A stretch of 64,000 nt of DNA from Sphingopyxis sp. BSN-002 (lineage in GTDB: Bacteria; Pseudomonadota; Alphaproteobacteria; Sphingomonadales; Sphingomonadaceae), in NCBI RefSeq assembly GCF_022024275.1, contig NZ_CP091804.1:1940501-2004500 (forward strand), written 5' to 3'. Made by a program: the position numbers and the translations under genes. Every line of letters starts with the position of its first letter. Position 1 is the first letter of the stretch. Positions 34,269 to 43,457 of this stretch are shown piece after piece. A model generated the notes under the pieces. It was given only the letters and a program-made list of their open reading frames with translations. It did no database searches and was not told the origin of the DNA.

Positions 34269-35390
34269 ATGGAAGAGCCGAAGCGTCCGAAGCTGTTCGT
34301 CAGCCATCATTCGAGCAAGTACGAGGTCGCGCTCCACGTCGAAAAGGCGCTGGCGCGACACGGTGTCGATTGCTGGATCGCTCCGCGCGACGTCGGACCG
34401 GGCGAGGCCTTCGATACCGCGATCATGAAGGCGATCCGCGACTGCGCGGGCGTCCTGCTGCTTTTCTGCAGCCATTCGGACAAGAGCCCGCATGTGAAGC
34501 GCGAGCTGATCCTGGCCGATAGCGCGCATAAGGCCATTATACCCTTGCGGCTGGAAGAGATCGTTCCCGACGACCTCGCCTATCATCTGGCGAGCGCACA
34601 GTGGATCGACTGGCTGGAAAAGCGCGACGATTCGATCGCGCGGATCGCCGCGAAAGCGCACCAGCTGGCGGGATTGACGCCGCCCGCCGATGCAGCGCCG
34701 GCAGCGCCGGCACCCGCCCCTTCGCCTTCGGTAACCGCCGCAGCCGACGATCTGCACGCCGCGATCCTGTCGCAGGCGGCCGAGGCGCCCGCCGCTGCTC
34801 CGGCCAGCGTATCGGTCCGGACGCTGATCATGGTCGGCCTCGGCCTTGCAGTAGCCGTGCTCGCCGCGATGCTGTTCATGCGCGGCGGCGACACCCCCAA
34901 GGCCGAGGTCGCGGCCGCAACCGATGCGCCCGTCGCGGCGACGGCCGCTCCGGGCACCGGCGCTGCCGCGCCGCCCGCATCGGCCGGACCGGACACGCAA
35001 GCCGCCTCGCCCGCGGCTCCGCTGCCCGACGCCGGACCGGACACGGCCGCACCGGCCGATACCGCGGGGCCCGCCACCGCGCGTGCGAAGATTCCGCCGA
35101 CCTTCAACTGCGACAAGGCCGGGACCAATTCGGAAAAGCTGATCTGTGCGAGCGACGAACTGGCGGCGCTCGACCGCGAGATGGCGCGCGCCTATCGCCA
35201 GCTGTTCAACGTGGCGGTGAAGCGGCGCGAACTGCTGGCGACGGAACAGCGCGCCTGGCGGCTGTCGGTGCGCGATGCCTGCCCCGACGAGGCGTGCATG
35301 ACGCGTGTGATGCGCCAGCGCATCGTCGTGCTGGACGAACGGCGAACCGAAATCCTGCAGAACCGGGCAAGCGCGCCGGCAGCCGAATAG
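34269..35390 (+). CDS. TIR domain - transmembrane - LprI-like fusion protein
   Basis: 373 residues. A TIR domain (about 7-115) begins 'KLFVSHHSSKYEVALHVEKAL', has a BB-loop 'CWIAPRDVGPGEAF' and an Glu at residue 79 ('HVKREL') where NADase-active TIRs carry their catalytic glutamate. A Pro/Ala linker leads to one membrane helix (about 185-204), a second Pro/Ala-rich spacer (about 210-275) and a C-terminal LprI/DUF1311-like domain (about 279-362) with four Cys (281, 293, 338, 343) and 'ALDREMARAYRQLF'. The TIR should be cytosolic and the LprI part periplasmic. NAD cleavage and signalling are inferred. GGGGGAAGCGG precedes the ATG. Confidence 0.85.
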   Translation: MEEPKRPKLFVSHHSSKYEVALHVEKALARHGVDCWIAPRDVGPGEAFDTAIMKAIRDCAGVLLLFCSHSDKSPHVKRELILADSAHKAIIPLRLEEIVPDDLAYHLASAQWIDWLEKRDDSIARIAAKAHQLAGLTPPADAAPAAPAPAPSPSVTAAADDLHAAILSQAAEAPAAAPASVSVRTLIMVGLGLAVAVLAAMLFMRGGDTPKAEVAAATDAPVAATAAPGTGAAAPPASAGPDTQAASPAAPLPDAGPDTAAPADTAGPATARAKIPPTFNCDKAGTNSEKLICASDELAALDREMARAYRQLFNVAVKRRELLATEQRAWRLSVRDACPDEACMTRVMRQRIVVLDERRTEILQNRASAPAAE

Positions 35391-35396
35391 ATTGTC

Positions 35397-35984
35397 ATGA
35401 AAGGCAGCCGGTTTCCGTCCCCGGGCGCAAAGGCGGGCTTTCTGCTTTTCTGTGCGCTGGCGGGACCGTCACCGGCCCTCGCGTCCGGACCCGTGCAGGA
35501 CAGGGCCGCCGAAGCCGGCAGGATGCTGGCTGATCTTGAAGCGCTGAAAGCGGCAGACGTCGCGCCGCTGAGCCCCGACGAGGCGATGGATGCGAACCGG
35601 ATCGGACAGCGCATACGCTGGGCCGGAGCTGTCTATGGCATCAGCCCGTCGGAGCAAGGCACCTGCCTGACGATCCTTTATGCCCGCAGCGGCGACAATG
35701 CCGAGCCTCGCTGGGCTCCTGACCCGACCTACCAGGCCTTTGTAGCCTGCACCGCGGGCGGCTATGCGCCCCTGCTCGTCCATGAAAATACCAACGTCAC
35801 AATCGTCGGTACGATTTCGGGAAAGCGCCATATCGGCATGGGAGGCGGCGGAAGCGAAGGTCCGCTCGTCGAGATCGGGCAATTGTACCGGTGGTCCGAT
35901 TGTATTGCCGGCGACGTGGATCCGGTGTGCCGGCAGGGATTTCTGACGCCGGAACCGGTCGCGGACGCGCCGGCGGCCGGATAA
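35397..35984 (+). CDS. secreted protein following the TIR protein
   Basis: 195 residues, signal peptide about 1-30 (ALA-SG). The mature part has four cysteines ('GTCLTI', 'VACTAG', 'SDCIAG', 'PVCRQG') and a beta-rich core 'VTIVGTISGKRHIGMGGGGSEGPLVEIGQLYRW', loosely like Slp-type outer-membrane lipoproteins but without a lipobox. The start is 6 bases after the TIR gene stop, so the two are probably one transcript and could be partners at the cell envelope. Function unknown. A hairpin follows the stop. Confidence 0.75.
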   Translation: MKGSRFPSPGAKAGFLLFCALAGPSPALASGPVQDRAAEAGRMLADLEALKAADVAPLSPDEAMDANRIGQRIRWAGAVYGISPSEQGTCLTILYARSGDNAEPRWAPDPTYQAFVACTAGGYAPLLVHENTNVTIVGTISGKRHIGMGGGGSEGPLVEIGQLYRWSDCIAGDVDPVCRQGFLTPEPVADAPAAG

Positions 35985-35998
35985 CGGTATGCGAAGCC

Positions 35999-36018
35999 GG
36001 GGCGGGCAAGCCCGCCCC
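35999..36018. terminator. hairpin between convergent genes
   Basis: GGGGCGGGC (35999-36007) pairs perfectly with GCCCGCCCC (36010-36018) around a 2-base loop. It lies between the stops of the secreted protein and the OmpA-like gene. No strong T-run on either side, so it is a weak or bidirectional terminator. Confidence 0.6.
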
Positions 36019-36026
36019 GTGCGTTC

Positions 36027-36917
36027 TTACAGGCCGTCGACGGCCTTGCTGACCAGAATGTTCACCGCAACGCGGCGATTCTGCGCCTTGCCCTCGGGCG
36101 TGCTGTTGTCCGCGGCGGGGTCGGCTTCGGCCATCCCGGTCGGGGTCAGCATGCGATAGGGCTTCCATCCGCACGACTGCTGCAGATAATTGACCACGCG
36201 GGTCGCACGCTTTTCGCTGAGTTCCTGGTTGAACTCCTGGCTACCGGTCGAATCGGTATAGCCCACGACGAGCAACAGGGCGTTGTCGGTGCTGCTCGCC
36301 TGGCTCGCCGCGGCGCACAGGTCCGCCTTCGCCTGTTCGGAGAGCACCGCCTTGCCGGTGTCGAAATTGACGTTGGTCGTCGCCTTGACATTATATTGGT
36401 CGATGTCGCCGACGCGGCCGCGCAGCGCCTCGGTCGCCGCCGTCTGCTCGGCGAAGCGCTGGTCGGTTCCGGTGCGGATCATGTTCGCGGTGCGCAGATC
36501 CTTGGTCTTGAGCGCGACTTGCCCGGCTGCGAGGCCGCCACTCCACTGCAGCGTCTCGACGGTGACGGGCAAGCCGTTCAGCAGCGAATCCGCAGCCAGC
36601 TTGCTGCTGCCCAGACCCAGGAAACCGCCAGCGCCCTTGACGCGCGTTTCGGGGATCAGCGCGATGATCTGATTGCTGCCGTCGGCCGTCGTGACCTGCA
36701 TCCGGCTTTCGGTGCGGGCCGAGATAATGCCTTCGATCTTCGGTCCCTTGGTCATCTCCGACGCCGACGGAATCTGGCCATAAACGGTGGTCATGACTTC
36801 GCCGCCCGACGCGTCCTGTTCCTGCCCCTGCTCCTGCGCGGCAAGGCCGCTCGTCGCGGCGCCGGCGAACATCGCGGCGATCAGCAATAGTCTCGATTTT
36901 TTGGAAACGGCACCCAT
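36027..36917 (-). CDS. OmpA-family envelope protein
   Basis: 296 residues with a signal peptide (about 1-26). An N-terminal beta-rich part (about 40-140, 'KGPKIEGIISARTESRMQVTTADGSNQIIALIPETRVKG') resembles DUF5666-type modules. The C-terminal OmpA-like peptidoglycan-binding domain (about 180-290) has 'VNFDTGKAVLSEQAKADL', 'LLLVVGYTDSTGSQEFNQELSEKRATRVVNYL' and 'AQNRRVAVNILV'. It links envelope and cell wall. It has no transmembrane barrel. Lone gene. Confidence 0.9.
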   Translation of the reverse strand: MGAVSKKSRLLLIAAMFAGAATSGLAAQEQGQEQDASGGEVMTTVYGQIPSASEMTKGPKIEGIISARTESRMQVTTADGSNQIIALIPETRVKGAGGFLGLGSSKLAADSLLNGLPVTVETLQWSGGLAAGQVALKTKDLRTANMIRTGTDQRFAEQTAATEALRGRVGDIDQYNVKATTNVNFDTGKAVLSEQAKADLCAAASQASSTDNALLLVVGYTDSTGSQEFNQELSEKRATRVVNYLQQSCGWKPYRMLTPTGMAEADPAADNSTPEGKAQNRRVAVNILVSKAVDGL

Positions 36918-37082
36918 ACGCTACTCCTCCAACAGGATCAGGAGGGCCCGCATTACGTGGCCCTTTCTGGCACAAGGATACTCTCGGCAATGTTGAAAGT
37001 TGCGCGGGTCGTCGGCGGAATTGCACGGCATATCGGTAAAGCCATGGCGGAAAACCGTTATTTTTGGCTCACCGGCGGGACG

Positions 37083-37107
37083 TGACCGGCCCCCGGGCGG
37101 CCGGTCA
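37083..37107 (-). terminator. hairpin containing the stop codon of the flavodoxin-like gene
   Basis: TGACCGGCC (37083-37091) pairs perfectly with GGCCGGTCA (37099-37107) around a 7-base loop. The gene's TGA stop (37105-37107 on the minus strand) is inside the stem. A weak A/T stretch (AAAAATAACG) follows about 25 bases later, so termination is likely but not textbook. Confidence 0.5.
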
Positions 37108-37590
37108 GAATATCCCCGACGCCAATCCCTCTGCCAGCGCCGCGCCAAGATCGCGCGCTTCGGCAAGGCGAGTTTCCGGGATCGTCTTGGGCGCGAGGAT
37201 CGCTTCTGGGCTTTGGGCGGCGGTGTTCACAATGACCGGATCGGCGACGCGCTTCAGCCGCCAGCCGGTCGCGATGCGGTCGAGCTGGCGCTGCGCGCCC
37301 TCCCCGTCCGAGCCCGCGCAGATGATCGTCGCATAGGGGCGGCCCTCGAGTTTCCCGAGGCAGGGGTAGTAGCAGCGGTCGAACATCTCCTTCATCGCGC
37401 CCGACAGCGCGGCGAGATTTTCGGGCGCCACGAAGAGATAGCCGGCGGCGGCCTGAAGATCGGCCGGCGTGACGTCGGGCGCGGCGATCAGGCATGCCGT
37501 AGCGGCACCCCCGGCGGCAGCGCGCGCGAGCGCCTCGCTGCCGCCGGTGCGGCTGTGCCAGACGATCAGGAGGTGCGGCGCGTCGGTCAT
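37105..37590 (-). CDS. flavodoxin-like NAD(P)H-dependent oxidoreductase
   Basis: 161 residues from the ATG at 37590. A flavodoxin-type phosphate loop 'IVWHSRTGGSEALARAAAGG' (about 10-29) is followed by 'GYLFVAPENLAALSGAMKEMFDRCYYPCLGKLEGRPYATIICAGSDGEGAQRQL' with the FMN-ring stacking region. Members reduce quinones or azo compounds or donate electrons. It stands alone, divergent from the alkyl sulfatase 65 bases away; whether the two are co-regulated is unknown. Confidence 0.85.
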   Translation of the reverse strand: MTDAPHLLIVWHSRTGGSEALARAAAGGAATACLIAAPDVTPADLQAAAGYLFVAPENLAALSGAMKEMFDRCYYPCLGKLEGRPYATIICAGSDGEGAQRQLDRIATGWRLKRVADPVIVNTAAQSPEAILAPKTIPETRLAEARDLGAALAEGLASGIF

Positions 37591-37655
37591 GCGCCGATGC
37601 TTGCCAAGCATGGCCGCACGGCGCAAGCTGCCCCGAAATACAGGGGGAGATCATC

Positions 37656-39617
37656 ATGCGCCGACTGACCGCCGTGCTGCTTGCCAGCTGCCTGCCGCTG
37701 ACCGCCATCGCCCAGGACGATGCGAGCGATGCGACACGCGCCGCACAGGCCGAACTCGCAAAACGCCTGCCGCTGGACGACCCGCGCGACGAGGCCAATG
37801 TGCTGCGCGGCAAGCTCGCCGAGATTCCGGGCGGCGTCATCACGGACAAGAATGGCAAGACGGTGTGGGACCGACGGCCCTATGCGTTTCTGGACGCGAA
37901 AGAGGCGCCCGCGACGGTGAACCCGTCGCTGTGGCGGCAGGCGCGGCTCGACGCGGTCCACGGATTGTTCGAGGTCGTGCCGGGCAAGATCTGGCAGGTC
38001 CGCGGCTATGACATCTCGGTGATGACGATCATCCGCGGCAAGAGCGGCTGGATCGTCGTCGACCCTCTGCTCTCCGAGGAAACGGCGGCCGCGGGGTGGA
38101 AGCTGTTCGTCGATACCGTCGAGGCGAAGGACAAGCTGCTGCCGATCAGGGCGGTGATCTTCAGCCACAGCCACAGCGACCATTTCGGCGGGGTCGGCGG
38201 GATCGTGACACCCGAACAAGTCAAGGCGGGCAAGGTCCGGATCATCGCGCCGCACGGCTTCTCCGAGGAAGCGACGTCGGAGAATGTCCTCGCGGGCACC
38301 GCGATGGGGCGGCGCGCGCTCTATATGTTCGGGTCGATCCTGCCGCCGGGCGAGCGGGGACAGGTCGATACCGGGCTGGGGCCGAAGCTGTCGTCGGGGA
38401 CGATCGGCTATATGGAGCCGACCGAGACACTGTCAGAAAAGGGCGGGACGCTGACGATCGACGGGCTGGCGTTCGACTTCCTCGACGCCGGGAGCACCGA
38501 GGCGCCGTCGGAGTTCGTCTTCTATATCCCCGCCTATAAGGCCTTACATACCACCGAGGTCGTGACGCACACGCTGCACAATGTGCTGACGCTGCGCGGG
38601 GCGCAGGTGCGCGATGCGCTGCACTGGTCGAAGGTGATCGACGCGATGCTGCTGAAATGGGGCGGCAAGGCCGAGGTCGCGATGGCGTCGCACCACTGGC
38701 CGACGTGGGGGACGGGCGAGGTGAGCGAGCTGCTGACGAACCAGCGCGACGCGTACCGCTATGTGCATGACCGGACGCTGTTCCTCGCCAACAAGGGCGC
38801 GACCTTGCACGAGCTGGCCGACCAGACCGCCGAAGCGCCGGTGCAGGGCAAGGATTTCGGGACGCGCGGCTATTATGGCACGCTCAACCACGACATGAAG
38901 GCGGTGTATCAGCGCTATTTCGGCTGGTGGGACGGCAATCCGGCGAATTTCAACCCGCTGCCGCCCGAGCAATCGGCGGTCAAATATGTCGCGCTGGCGG
39001 GCGGGGCGGACAAATTGCTCGCGGCGGGCAGGGAGGCGATCAGGGCGGGCGACTATCGCTGGGCGGCCGAGCTGCTCAACAAGCTGGTCTTTGCCGAGCC
39101 GGGCAACGAAGCGGCGCGCGCGGCGCTGGCGTCGGCTTACGACCAAATGGGGTATCAGGCGGAGTCCGGCGCGTGGCGGAACTATTATCTCGCCGCCGCG
39201 GCGAGCCTGCGCGGCAAGGCGGTCGAAAGCACCTCGGGCAACGGGCAGAGCCGCAGTTTCGTGAGCGCGATTCCGACCGCGGTCTTCTTCGACGCGCTGG
39301 CGACGCGCTTCGATGCGGCGAAAGGCGCGGGCCTCACAAGCACCTTCCAGTTCGTGCTGCCCGACAGCAAGGAGGCGGTGTCGATCGTCGTCCGCGGCGG
39401 GGTCGAGTTCCCGCGCTATGGCGTAACCGACACGGCGCCGACTGCGACGATCACCATCGACCGCAAGACGCTCGACGATGTGATGCTGGGGCAGGCGCAG
39501 TTTCCGGCGCTGATGCAGTCGGGCGCGATCAGGATCGACGGCGACCGGATGGCGTTCCTGAGCTGGTTCGCGCTGCACCCACCGCAGGACCCGCGCTTCA
39601 ATGTGGTTGTGCCGTAA
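37656..39617 (+). CDS. alkyl sulfatase, MBL fold (SdsA-type)
   Basis: 653 residues with a signal peptide (about 1-19). The metallo-beta-lactamase domain has the zinc motif 'FSHSHSDHFGG' at about 168-178, then 'TTEVVTHTLHNVLTLRGAQVRD', 'ASHHWPTWG', a dimerisation domain (about 370-520, 'GYYGTLNHDMKAVYQRYFGWWDGNP') and a C-terminal SCP2-like domain (about 530-650) that binds the alkyl chain. SdsA-like enzymes release sulfate from primary alkyl sulfates such as SDS. GGGGGAGA precedes the ATG. No sulfate transport gene is adjacent. Confidence 0.95.
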   Translation: MRRLTAVLLASCLPLTAIAQDDASDATRAAQAELAKRLPLDDPRDEANVLRGKLAEIPGGVITDKNGKTVWDRRPYAFLDAKEAPATVNPSLWRQARLDAVHGLFEVVPGKIWQVRGYDISVMTIIRGKSGWIVVDPLLSEETAAAGWKLFVDTVEAKDKLLPIRAVIFSHSHSDHFGGVGGIVTPEQVKAGKVRIIAPHGFSEEATSENVLAGTAMGRRALYMFGSILPPGERGQVDTGLGPKLSSGTIGYMEPTETLSEKGGTLTIDGLAFDFLDAGSTEAPSEFVFYIPAYKALHTTEVVTHTLHNVLTLRGAQVRDALHWSKVIDAMLLKWGGKAEVAMASHHWPTWGTGEVSELLTNQRDAYRYVHDRTLFLANKGATLHELADQTAEAPVQGKDFGTRGYYGTLNHDMKAVYQRYFGWWDGNPANFNPLPPEQSAVKYVALAGGADKLLAAGREAIRAGDYRWAAELLNKLVFAEPGNEAARAALASAYDQMGYQAESGAWRNYYLAAAASLRGKAVESTSGNGQSRSFVSAIPTAVFFDALATRFDAAKGAGLTSTFQFVLPDSKEAVSIVVRGGVEFPRYGVTDTAPTATITIDRKTLDDVMLGQAQFPALMQSGAIRIDGDRMAFLSWFALHPPQDPRFNVVVP

Positions 39618-39642
39618 CGGCAGGAACGACTAACGGAGGATC

Positions 39643-40170
39643 ATGACCGACACGCAAGCCGCGCCCACCGACCCCTTCGCGCACGATGCGCTCAACGCTG
39701 TCGAGGGGCTCGATCCCGTCGACCCCGCCTATGCCCATGTCGTGCGGATCACGACCGCGCTCAACCTGATTCCGCTCGCGATCGGCGCGAGCGTCGCCGA
39801 CTGGCTGGTGATGCCGCAGATCGGGGGCCCGTACGGGCTGCTGACGACCGCAGCATGGCTGTTCGCGATCCTTGGCGTCGTCACCCTGCCCGCCCGCCGC
39901 GTCGCGCGCTGGGGGTACAGAATCGGCGAGGGACAGCTCCGCGTCGCGCGCGGCTGGCTGTTCCGCACCGACACGATCGTCCCCTTCGTGCGCGTCCAGC
40001 ATATCGACGTCGGACAAGGACCGGTCGAGCGGATGTTCGGGCTGTCGCATCTGGTCGTCCACACCTCGGGCACGCACAACAGCACGGTGACGCTGCCCGG
40101 CCTGCACAGCGACCTTGCCGCCGCGATGCGCGAGACGATCCGCCGGCATATCCAGACCGACTTCGCATGA
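39643..40170 (+). CDS. bacterial PH-domain protein (YdbS-like)
   Basis: 175 residues with two membrane helices (about 45-65 and 70-90) and one bPH2 domain, 'RYGYRIGEGQLRVARGWLFRTDTIVPFVRVQHIDVGQGPVERMFGLSHLVVHTSGTHNSTVTLPGL'-like in pattern (about 90-155). GGAGG six bases before the ATG. Its stop overlaps the start of the next gene (ATGA), so the pair is translationally coupled. The E. coli equivalents YdbS/YdbT are inner-membrane proteins of unknown function. Confidence 0.88.
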   Translation: MTDTQAAPTDPFAHDALNAVEGLDPVDPAYAHVVRITTALNLIPLAIGASVADWLVMPQIGGPYGLLTTAAWLFAILGVVTLPARRVARWGYRIGEGQLRVARGWLFRTDTIVPFVRVQHIDVGQGPVERMFGLSHLVVHTSGTHNSTVTLPGLHSDLAAAMRETIRRHIQTDFA

Positions 40171-41684
40171 GCGACGAGGCCGTGCCTGAAGCCGAGTGGC
40201 AGCGGCTGCATCCCGCGACGCTCGCGCTGTCGATCGTCCGGCTCGGGCCGCGCTCGCTCCAGTTCCTTCCTGCGGTCGCGGCGCTGGGCTTTACCGGGCG
40301 CTGGTGGCTCGTCGTGCCCGCGCTGCTGGCATTTATCGGCATCTCGCTCGCCTTTGCGTGGCTCGGCTGGCTGCGTTTCCGCTTTGCGGTCGGCGCCGAC
40401 GCGGTGGTGATCGAAAGCGGGGTGCTGTCGCGCCAGCACCGCACCATCCCGTTCGACCGCATCCAGGACGTCAGCATCGAGCAGGGGATCGTCGCGCGCG
40501 CGCTCGGAATCGCCAAGGTCGGATTCGAGACCGGCGCGGGCGGCAAGGAGAATGACGCGAGCCTCGACGCGATCGGTCTTGAGGCGGCGCAGGCGCTGCG
40601 CACGACGATCCGCGCGCATCGCAGCGCGCCGGTCGCCGCGACGCCGGTCGCCGCCGATGCGCCCGAGGCCGGCGAGGAAACCGGGGCAGCGTCCACCGAG
40701 GACCGGCTGCTCTTCGCGATGGGCCCGCGCCGGCTGCTGGTCGCGGGCCTCTTCAACTTCTCGCTCGCCGCGCTCGCGATCGTCGGCGGCGCGATGCAGT
40801 TCTTCGACAATCTACTGCCGTTCGACTTCAACGTCTTCAACCCGATGGACTGGATCGACATCGCCGAGGGCTACGGGCTCGACACCTGGCTGCTCGCGCA
40901 TCGCTGGATCGCGGGGATCGGCGCCGCGGTCTCGCTGCTGTTCATCGGCTTTGCAAGCGGGATCGCGACGATGGTCTTCGCGAACTGGGGATTCCGGCTG
41001 ACGCGCGAACCGCGCGCGCTGCGCCGCACCCGCGGGCTGACGACGCGCACCGACGTCGCGGTGCCGGTGAAGCGCGTGCAGGCCGCAATCCTCGTCACCG
41101 GCTGGTTCCGCAAACGCTTCGGCTGGCACGAACTGCGGCTGCAGAGCCTGGCGAGCGACGGCGAGAAGGAGAAGGACCATCAGGTCGTTCCCTTCGGCAA
41201 GCTGGAAGAGATCGACCCGGTGCTGGACGAGGTCGCGATCCGCCGTCCCGGCGCAAGCGAGCGCTGGCAGCACAGCCATCGGATCGTCGCGGTCGGCGGC
41301 TATATCGGCGCGACGTGCGCGGCGCTTGGCGGAAGCCTTGCCATATTCTTCGGCCAGCCGATCGGCTGGCTCGCGGTCGGATCGGCGCTGCTGATCGCGT
41401 TGGTCACGACGGTGAGTGCGCGTTTCCACCACTGGACCGACCTTGGCGACATGGTCGCGATCCGTCGCGGCTTCTGGAAGCCCAAGACGACACTGTTGCC
41501 GCACGCGTCGGTACAGAGCGTCGACCTGAAGACCGATTTCATCCAGCGTCCGTTGGGTCTCGCAACGCTCGTCTTCGGCGTTCCCGGCGGAAGCAGCCTC
41601 GCCAGCCACGAAATCCCGGCAATCCCGCTCGACGTCGCGAAGGACCTGCGCCTGCGCATCCTTGCCAAGGCGCTGCCCGCATGA
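40167..41684 (+). CDS. large bacterial PH-domain membrane protein (YdbT-like)
   Basis: 505 residues from the ATG at 40167. Three bPH2 domains, each opening with a 'G...V...R..IPF.R.Q.V' pattern (about 70-140, 280-370 and 420-490), separated by pairs of membrane helices near 33-60, 185-210, 235-255 and 370-400. Such proteins with YdbS form an inner-membrane pair of unknown function. The next gene, recJ, begins with an ATGA overlap at 41681, so all three are one operon. Confidence 0.88.
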   Translation: MSDEAVPEAEWQRLHPATLALSIVRLGPRSLQFLPAVAALGFTGRWWLVVPALLAFIGISLAFAWLGWLRFRFAVGADAVVIESGVLSRQHRTIPFDRIQDVSIEQGIVARALGIAKVGFETGAGGKENDASLDAIGLEAAQALRTTIRAHRSAPVAATPVAADAPEAGEETGAASTEDRLLFAMGPRRLLVAGLFNFSLAALAIVGGAMQFFDNLLPFDFNVFNPMDWIDIAEGYGLDTWLLAHRWIAGIGAAVSLLFIGFASGIATMVFANWGFRLTREPRALRRTRGLTTRTDVAVPVKRVQAAILVTGWFRKRFGWHELRLQSLASDGEKEKDHQVVPFGKLEEIDPVLDEVAIRRPGASERWQHSHRIVAVGGYIGATCAALGGSLAIFFGQPIGWLAVGSALLIALVTTVSARFHHWTDLGDMVAIRRGFWKPKTTLLPHASVQSVDLKTDFIQRPLGLATLVFGVPGGSSLASHEIPAIPLDVAKDLRLRILAKALPA

Positions 41685-43447
41685 CCCCGGAGTCGTCAGG
41701 CGCCGCGCTCGGCATCACGCGCTCGATCCTCGGCCAGCCGTGGCACTGGCGGCGGACGAGCGCCGAGAATCTGGCGCCCGACGATCTGGTGACGCAATTG
41801 CTGCTCGCGCGCGGGGTGGTGCGCGACGATCTGGAGCGCCACCGCGCACCGACGCTGCGCGGCTTCATGCCCGACCCCTCGCTGTTCCGCGACATGGACG
41901 CTGCCGCCGCGCGGCTCGCCGATGCGGTCGAGAAGCGCGAGGCGGTGACGATCTTCGGCGATTACGACGTCGACGGGGCAACCTCGGCGGCCTTGCTCGT
42001 CCGCCTGCTCCGCGCGCTCGATGTGCCCGTCGGCGCGTACATCCCCGACCGGCTGATGGAGGGCTATGGCCCCTCGGGCGCGGCGCTGGTGAAGATCGGC
42101 GAAGCAGGATCGAAGCTGGTCGTCACGGTCGATTGCGGCGCGCAGGCGTTCGACGCGATCGCAGAGGCCAATGCCGCGGGGGTCGAGGTGATCGTCGTCG
42201 ACCATCACCAGTGCGCGACCACGCTTCCCGCGGCGCTGGCGCTGGTGAACCCGAACCGGCTCGACGAGGAGGCGGACGCCGCGATCCACGGCAATCTGGC
42301 CGCGGTCGGAGTTGCCTTCCTGCTCGGCGCGGCGCTGCTCCGCACGCTGCGCGCGCGCGGATGGTTCGACAGCCGGCCCGAGCCGGCGCTGATCGAGCTG
42401 CTCGACCTCGTCGCATTGGGCACCGTCGCCGACGTCGCGCGGCTGACAGGCTTCAACCGTGCGCTGGTGACGCAGGGCCTCAAGGTCATGGCGAAGCGCG
42501 GCAATATCGGCATGGCGGCGCTGATGGACGCGGCGCGGCTGACCAGGGCGCCGACCGCGAGCGACATGGGCTTTGCGCTGGGGCCGCGGATCAACGCCGG
42601 CGGGCGCGTCGGCAAGTCCGACCTTGGCGTGCGACTGCTGACGACGAACGATCCGCAGGAGGCCGCCGACATCGCGGTCGAGCTCAACAGGCTGAACGAA
42701 GAGCGGCGCGCGATCGAGGCGGGGGTGCTCGACGAAGCGATTGCCGCGAGCGCGGCGTGCGGCAATGCGCCGGTCGCGATCGTCGCTGGCGAGGGCTGGC
42801 ACCCGGGCGTGATCGGGATCGTCGCGGGGCGGCTGAAAGAGAAGCTCCACCGCCCGGCGATCGTGATCGCGGTCGACGAAGACGGGATCGGCAAGGGATC
42901 GGGCCGCTCGATCAGCGGCGTCGATCTGGGCGCCGCGATCCTCGCCGCGAAGGAAACCGGACTGCTGATCGCGGGCGGCGGCCATGCGATGGCGGCGGGT
43001 CTGACGGTCGAGCGGGACAAGGTCGACGCGCTCGGCGCCTTCCTCAACGACCGGCTCGCCGCCGATGTCGAGCGTGCGAGCGGCGACAAGTCGCTGCTGA
43101 TCGATGCCGTACTCGCGCCGCGCGGCATTTCGCCTTTGTGGTGCGACGCGATCGAAAGCGCCGGACCCTATGGCGCCGGCTGGCCCGCGCCGCGTGTCGC
43201 GACGGGGCCGGTGCGAATCGTCGAGTCGGGGATCGTCGGCACCGACCATTTGCGGCTGATCGTGTCGGGCGACGATGGGGCGCGCTTCAAGGCGATCGCG
43301 TTCCGCGCCGCCGAGACCGAGCTGGGGCAAACGCTGCTGAACGCGCGCGGGCGCAAGCTGTGGCTCGCGGGGCGCGCGAAACGCGACGATTGGGGCAGCC
43401 GTCCCGCGGCCGAGTTGCACCTCGAAGATGCGGCCTGGGCCGATTGA
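41681..43447 (+). CDS. recJ: single-stranded-DNA-specific exonuclease RecJ
   Basis: 588 residues, typical size. DHH motifs are clear: 'AVTIFGDYDVDGATSAALLVRLL' (motif I), 'VDCGAQAFDAI' (II) and 'VDHHQCATTLPAALALVNPNR' (III, the DHH), then the DHHA1 domain with 'GGGHAMAAGLTVERD' at about 429-443. It degrades single-stranded DNA 5' to 3' in RecF-type recombination, repair and replication restart. Coupled to the upstream PH-domain gene by an ATGA overlap. Confidence 0.96.
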   Translation: MTPESSGAALGITRSILGQPWHWRRTSAENLAPDDLVTQLLLARGVVRDDLERHRAPTLRGFMPDPSLFRDMDAAAARLADAVEKREAVTIFGDYDVDGATSAALLVRLLRALDVPVGAYIPDRLMEGYGPSGAALVKIGEAGSKLVVTVDCGAQAFDAIAEANAAGVEVIVVDHHQCATTLPAALALVNPNRLDEEADAAIHGNLAAVGVAFLLGAALLRTLRARGWFDSRPEPALIELLDLVALGTVADVARLTGFNRALVTQGLKVMAKRGNIGMAALMDAARLTRAPTASDMGFALGPRINAGGRVGKSDLGVRLLTTNDPQEAADIAVELNRLNEERRAIEAGVLDEAIAASAACGNAPVAIVAGEGWHPGVIGIVAGRLKEKLHRPAIVIAVDEDGIGKGSGRSISGVDLGAAILAAKETGLLIAGGGHAMAAGLTVERDKVDALGAFLNDRLAADVERASGDKSLLIDAVLAPRGISPLWCDAIESAGPYGAGWPAPRVATGPVRIVESGIVGTDHLRLIVSGDDGARFKAIAFRAAETELGQTLLNARGRKLWLAGRAKRDDWGSRPAAELHLEDAAWAD

Positions 43448-43457
43448 GGAGAAGGCG

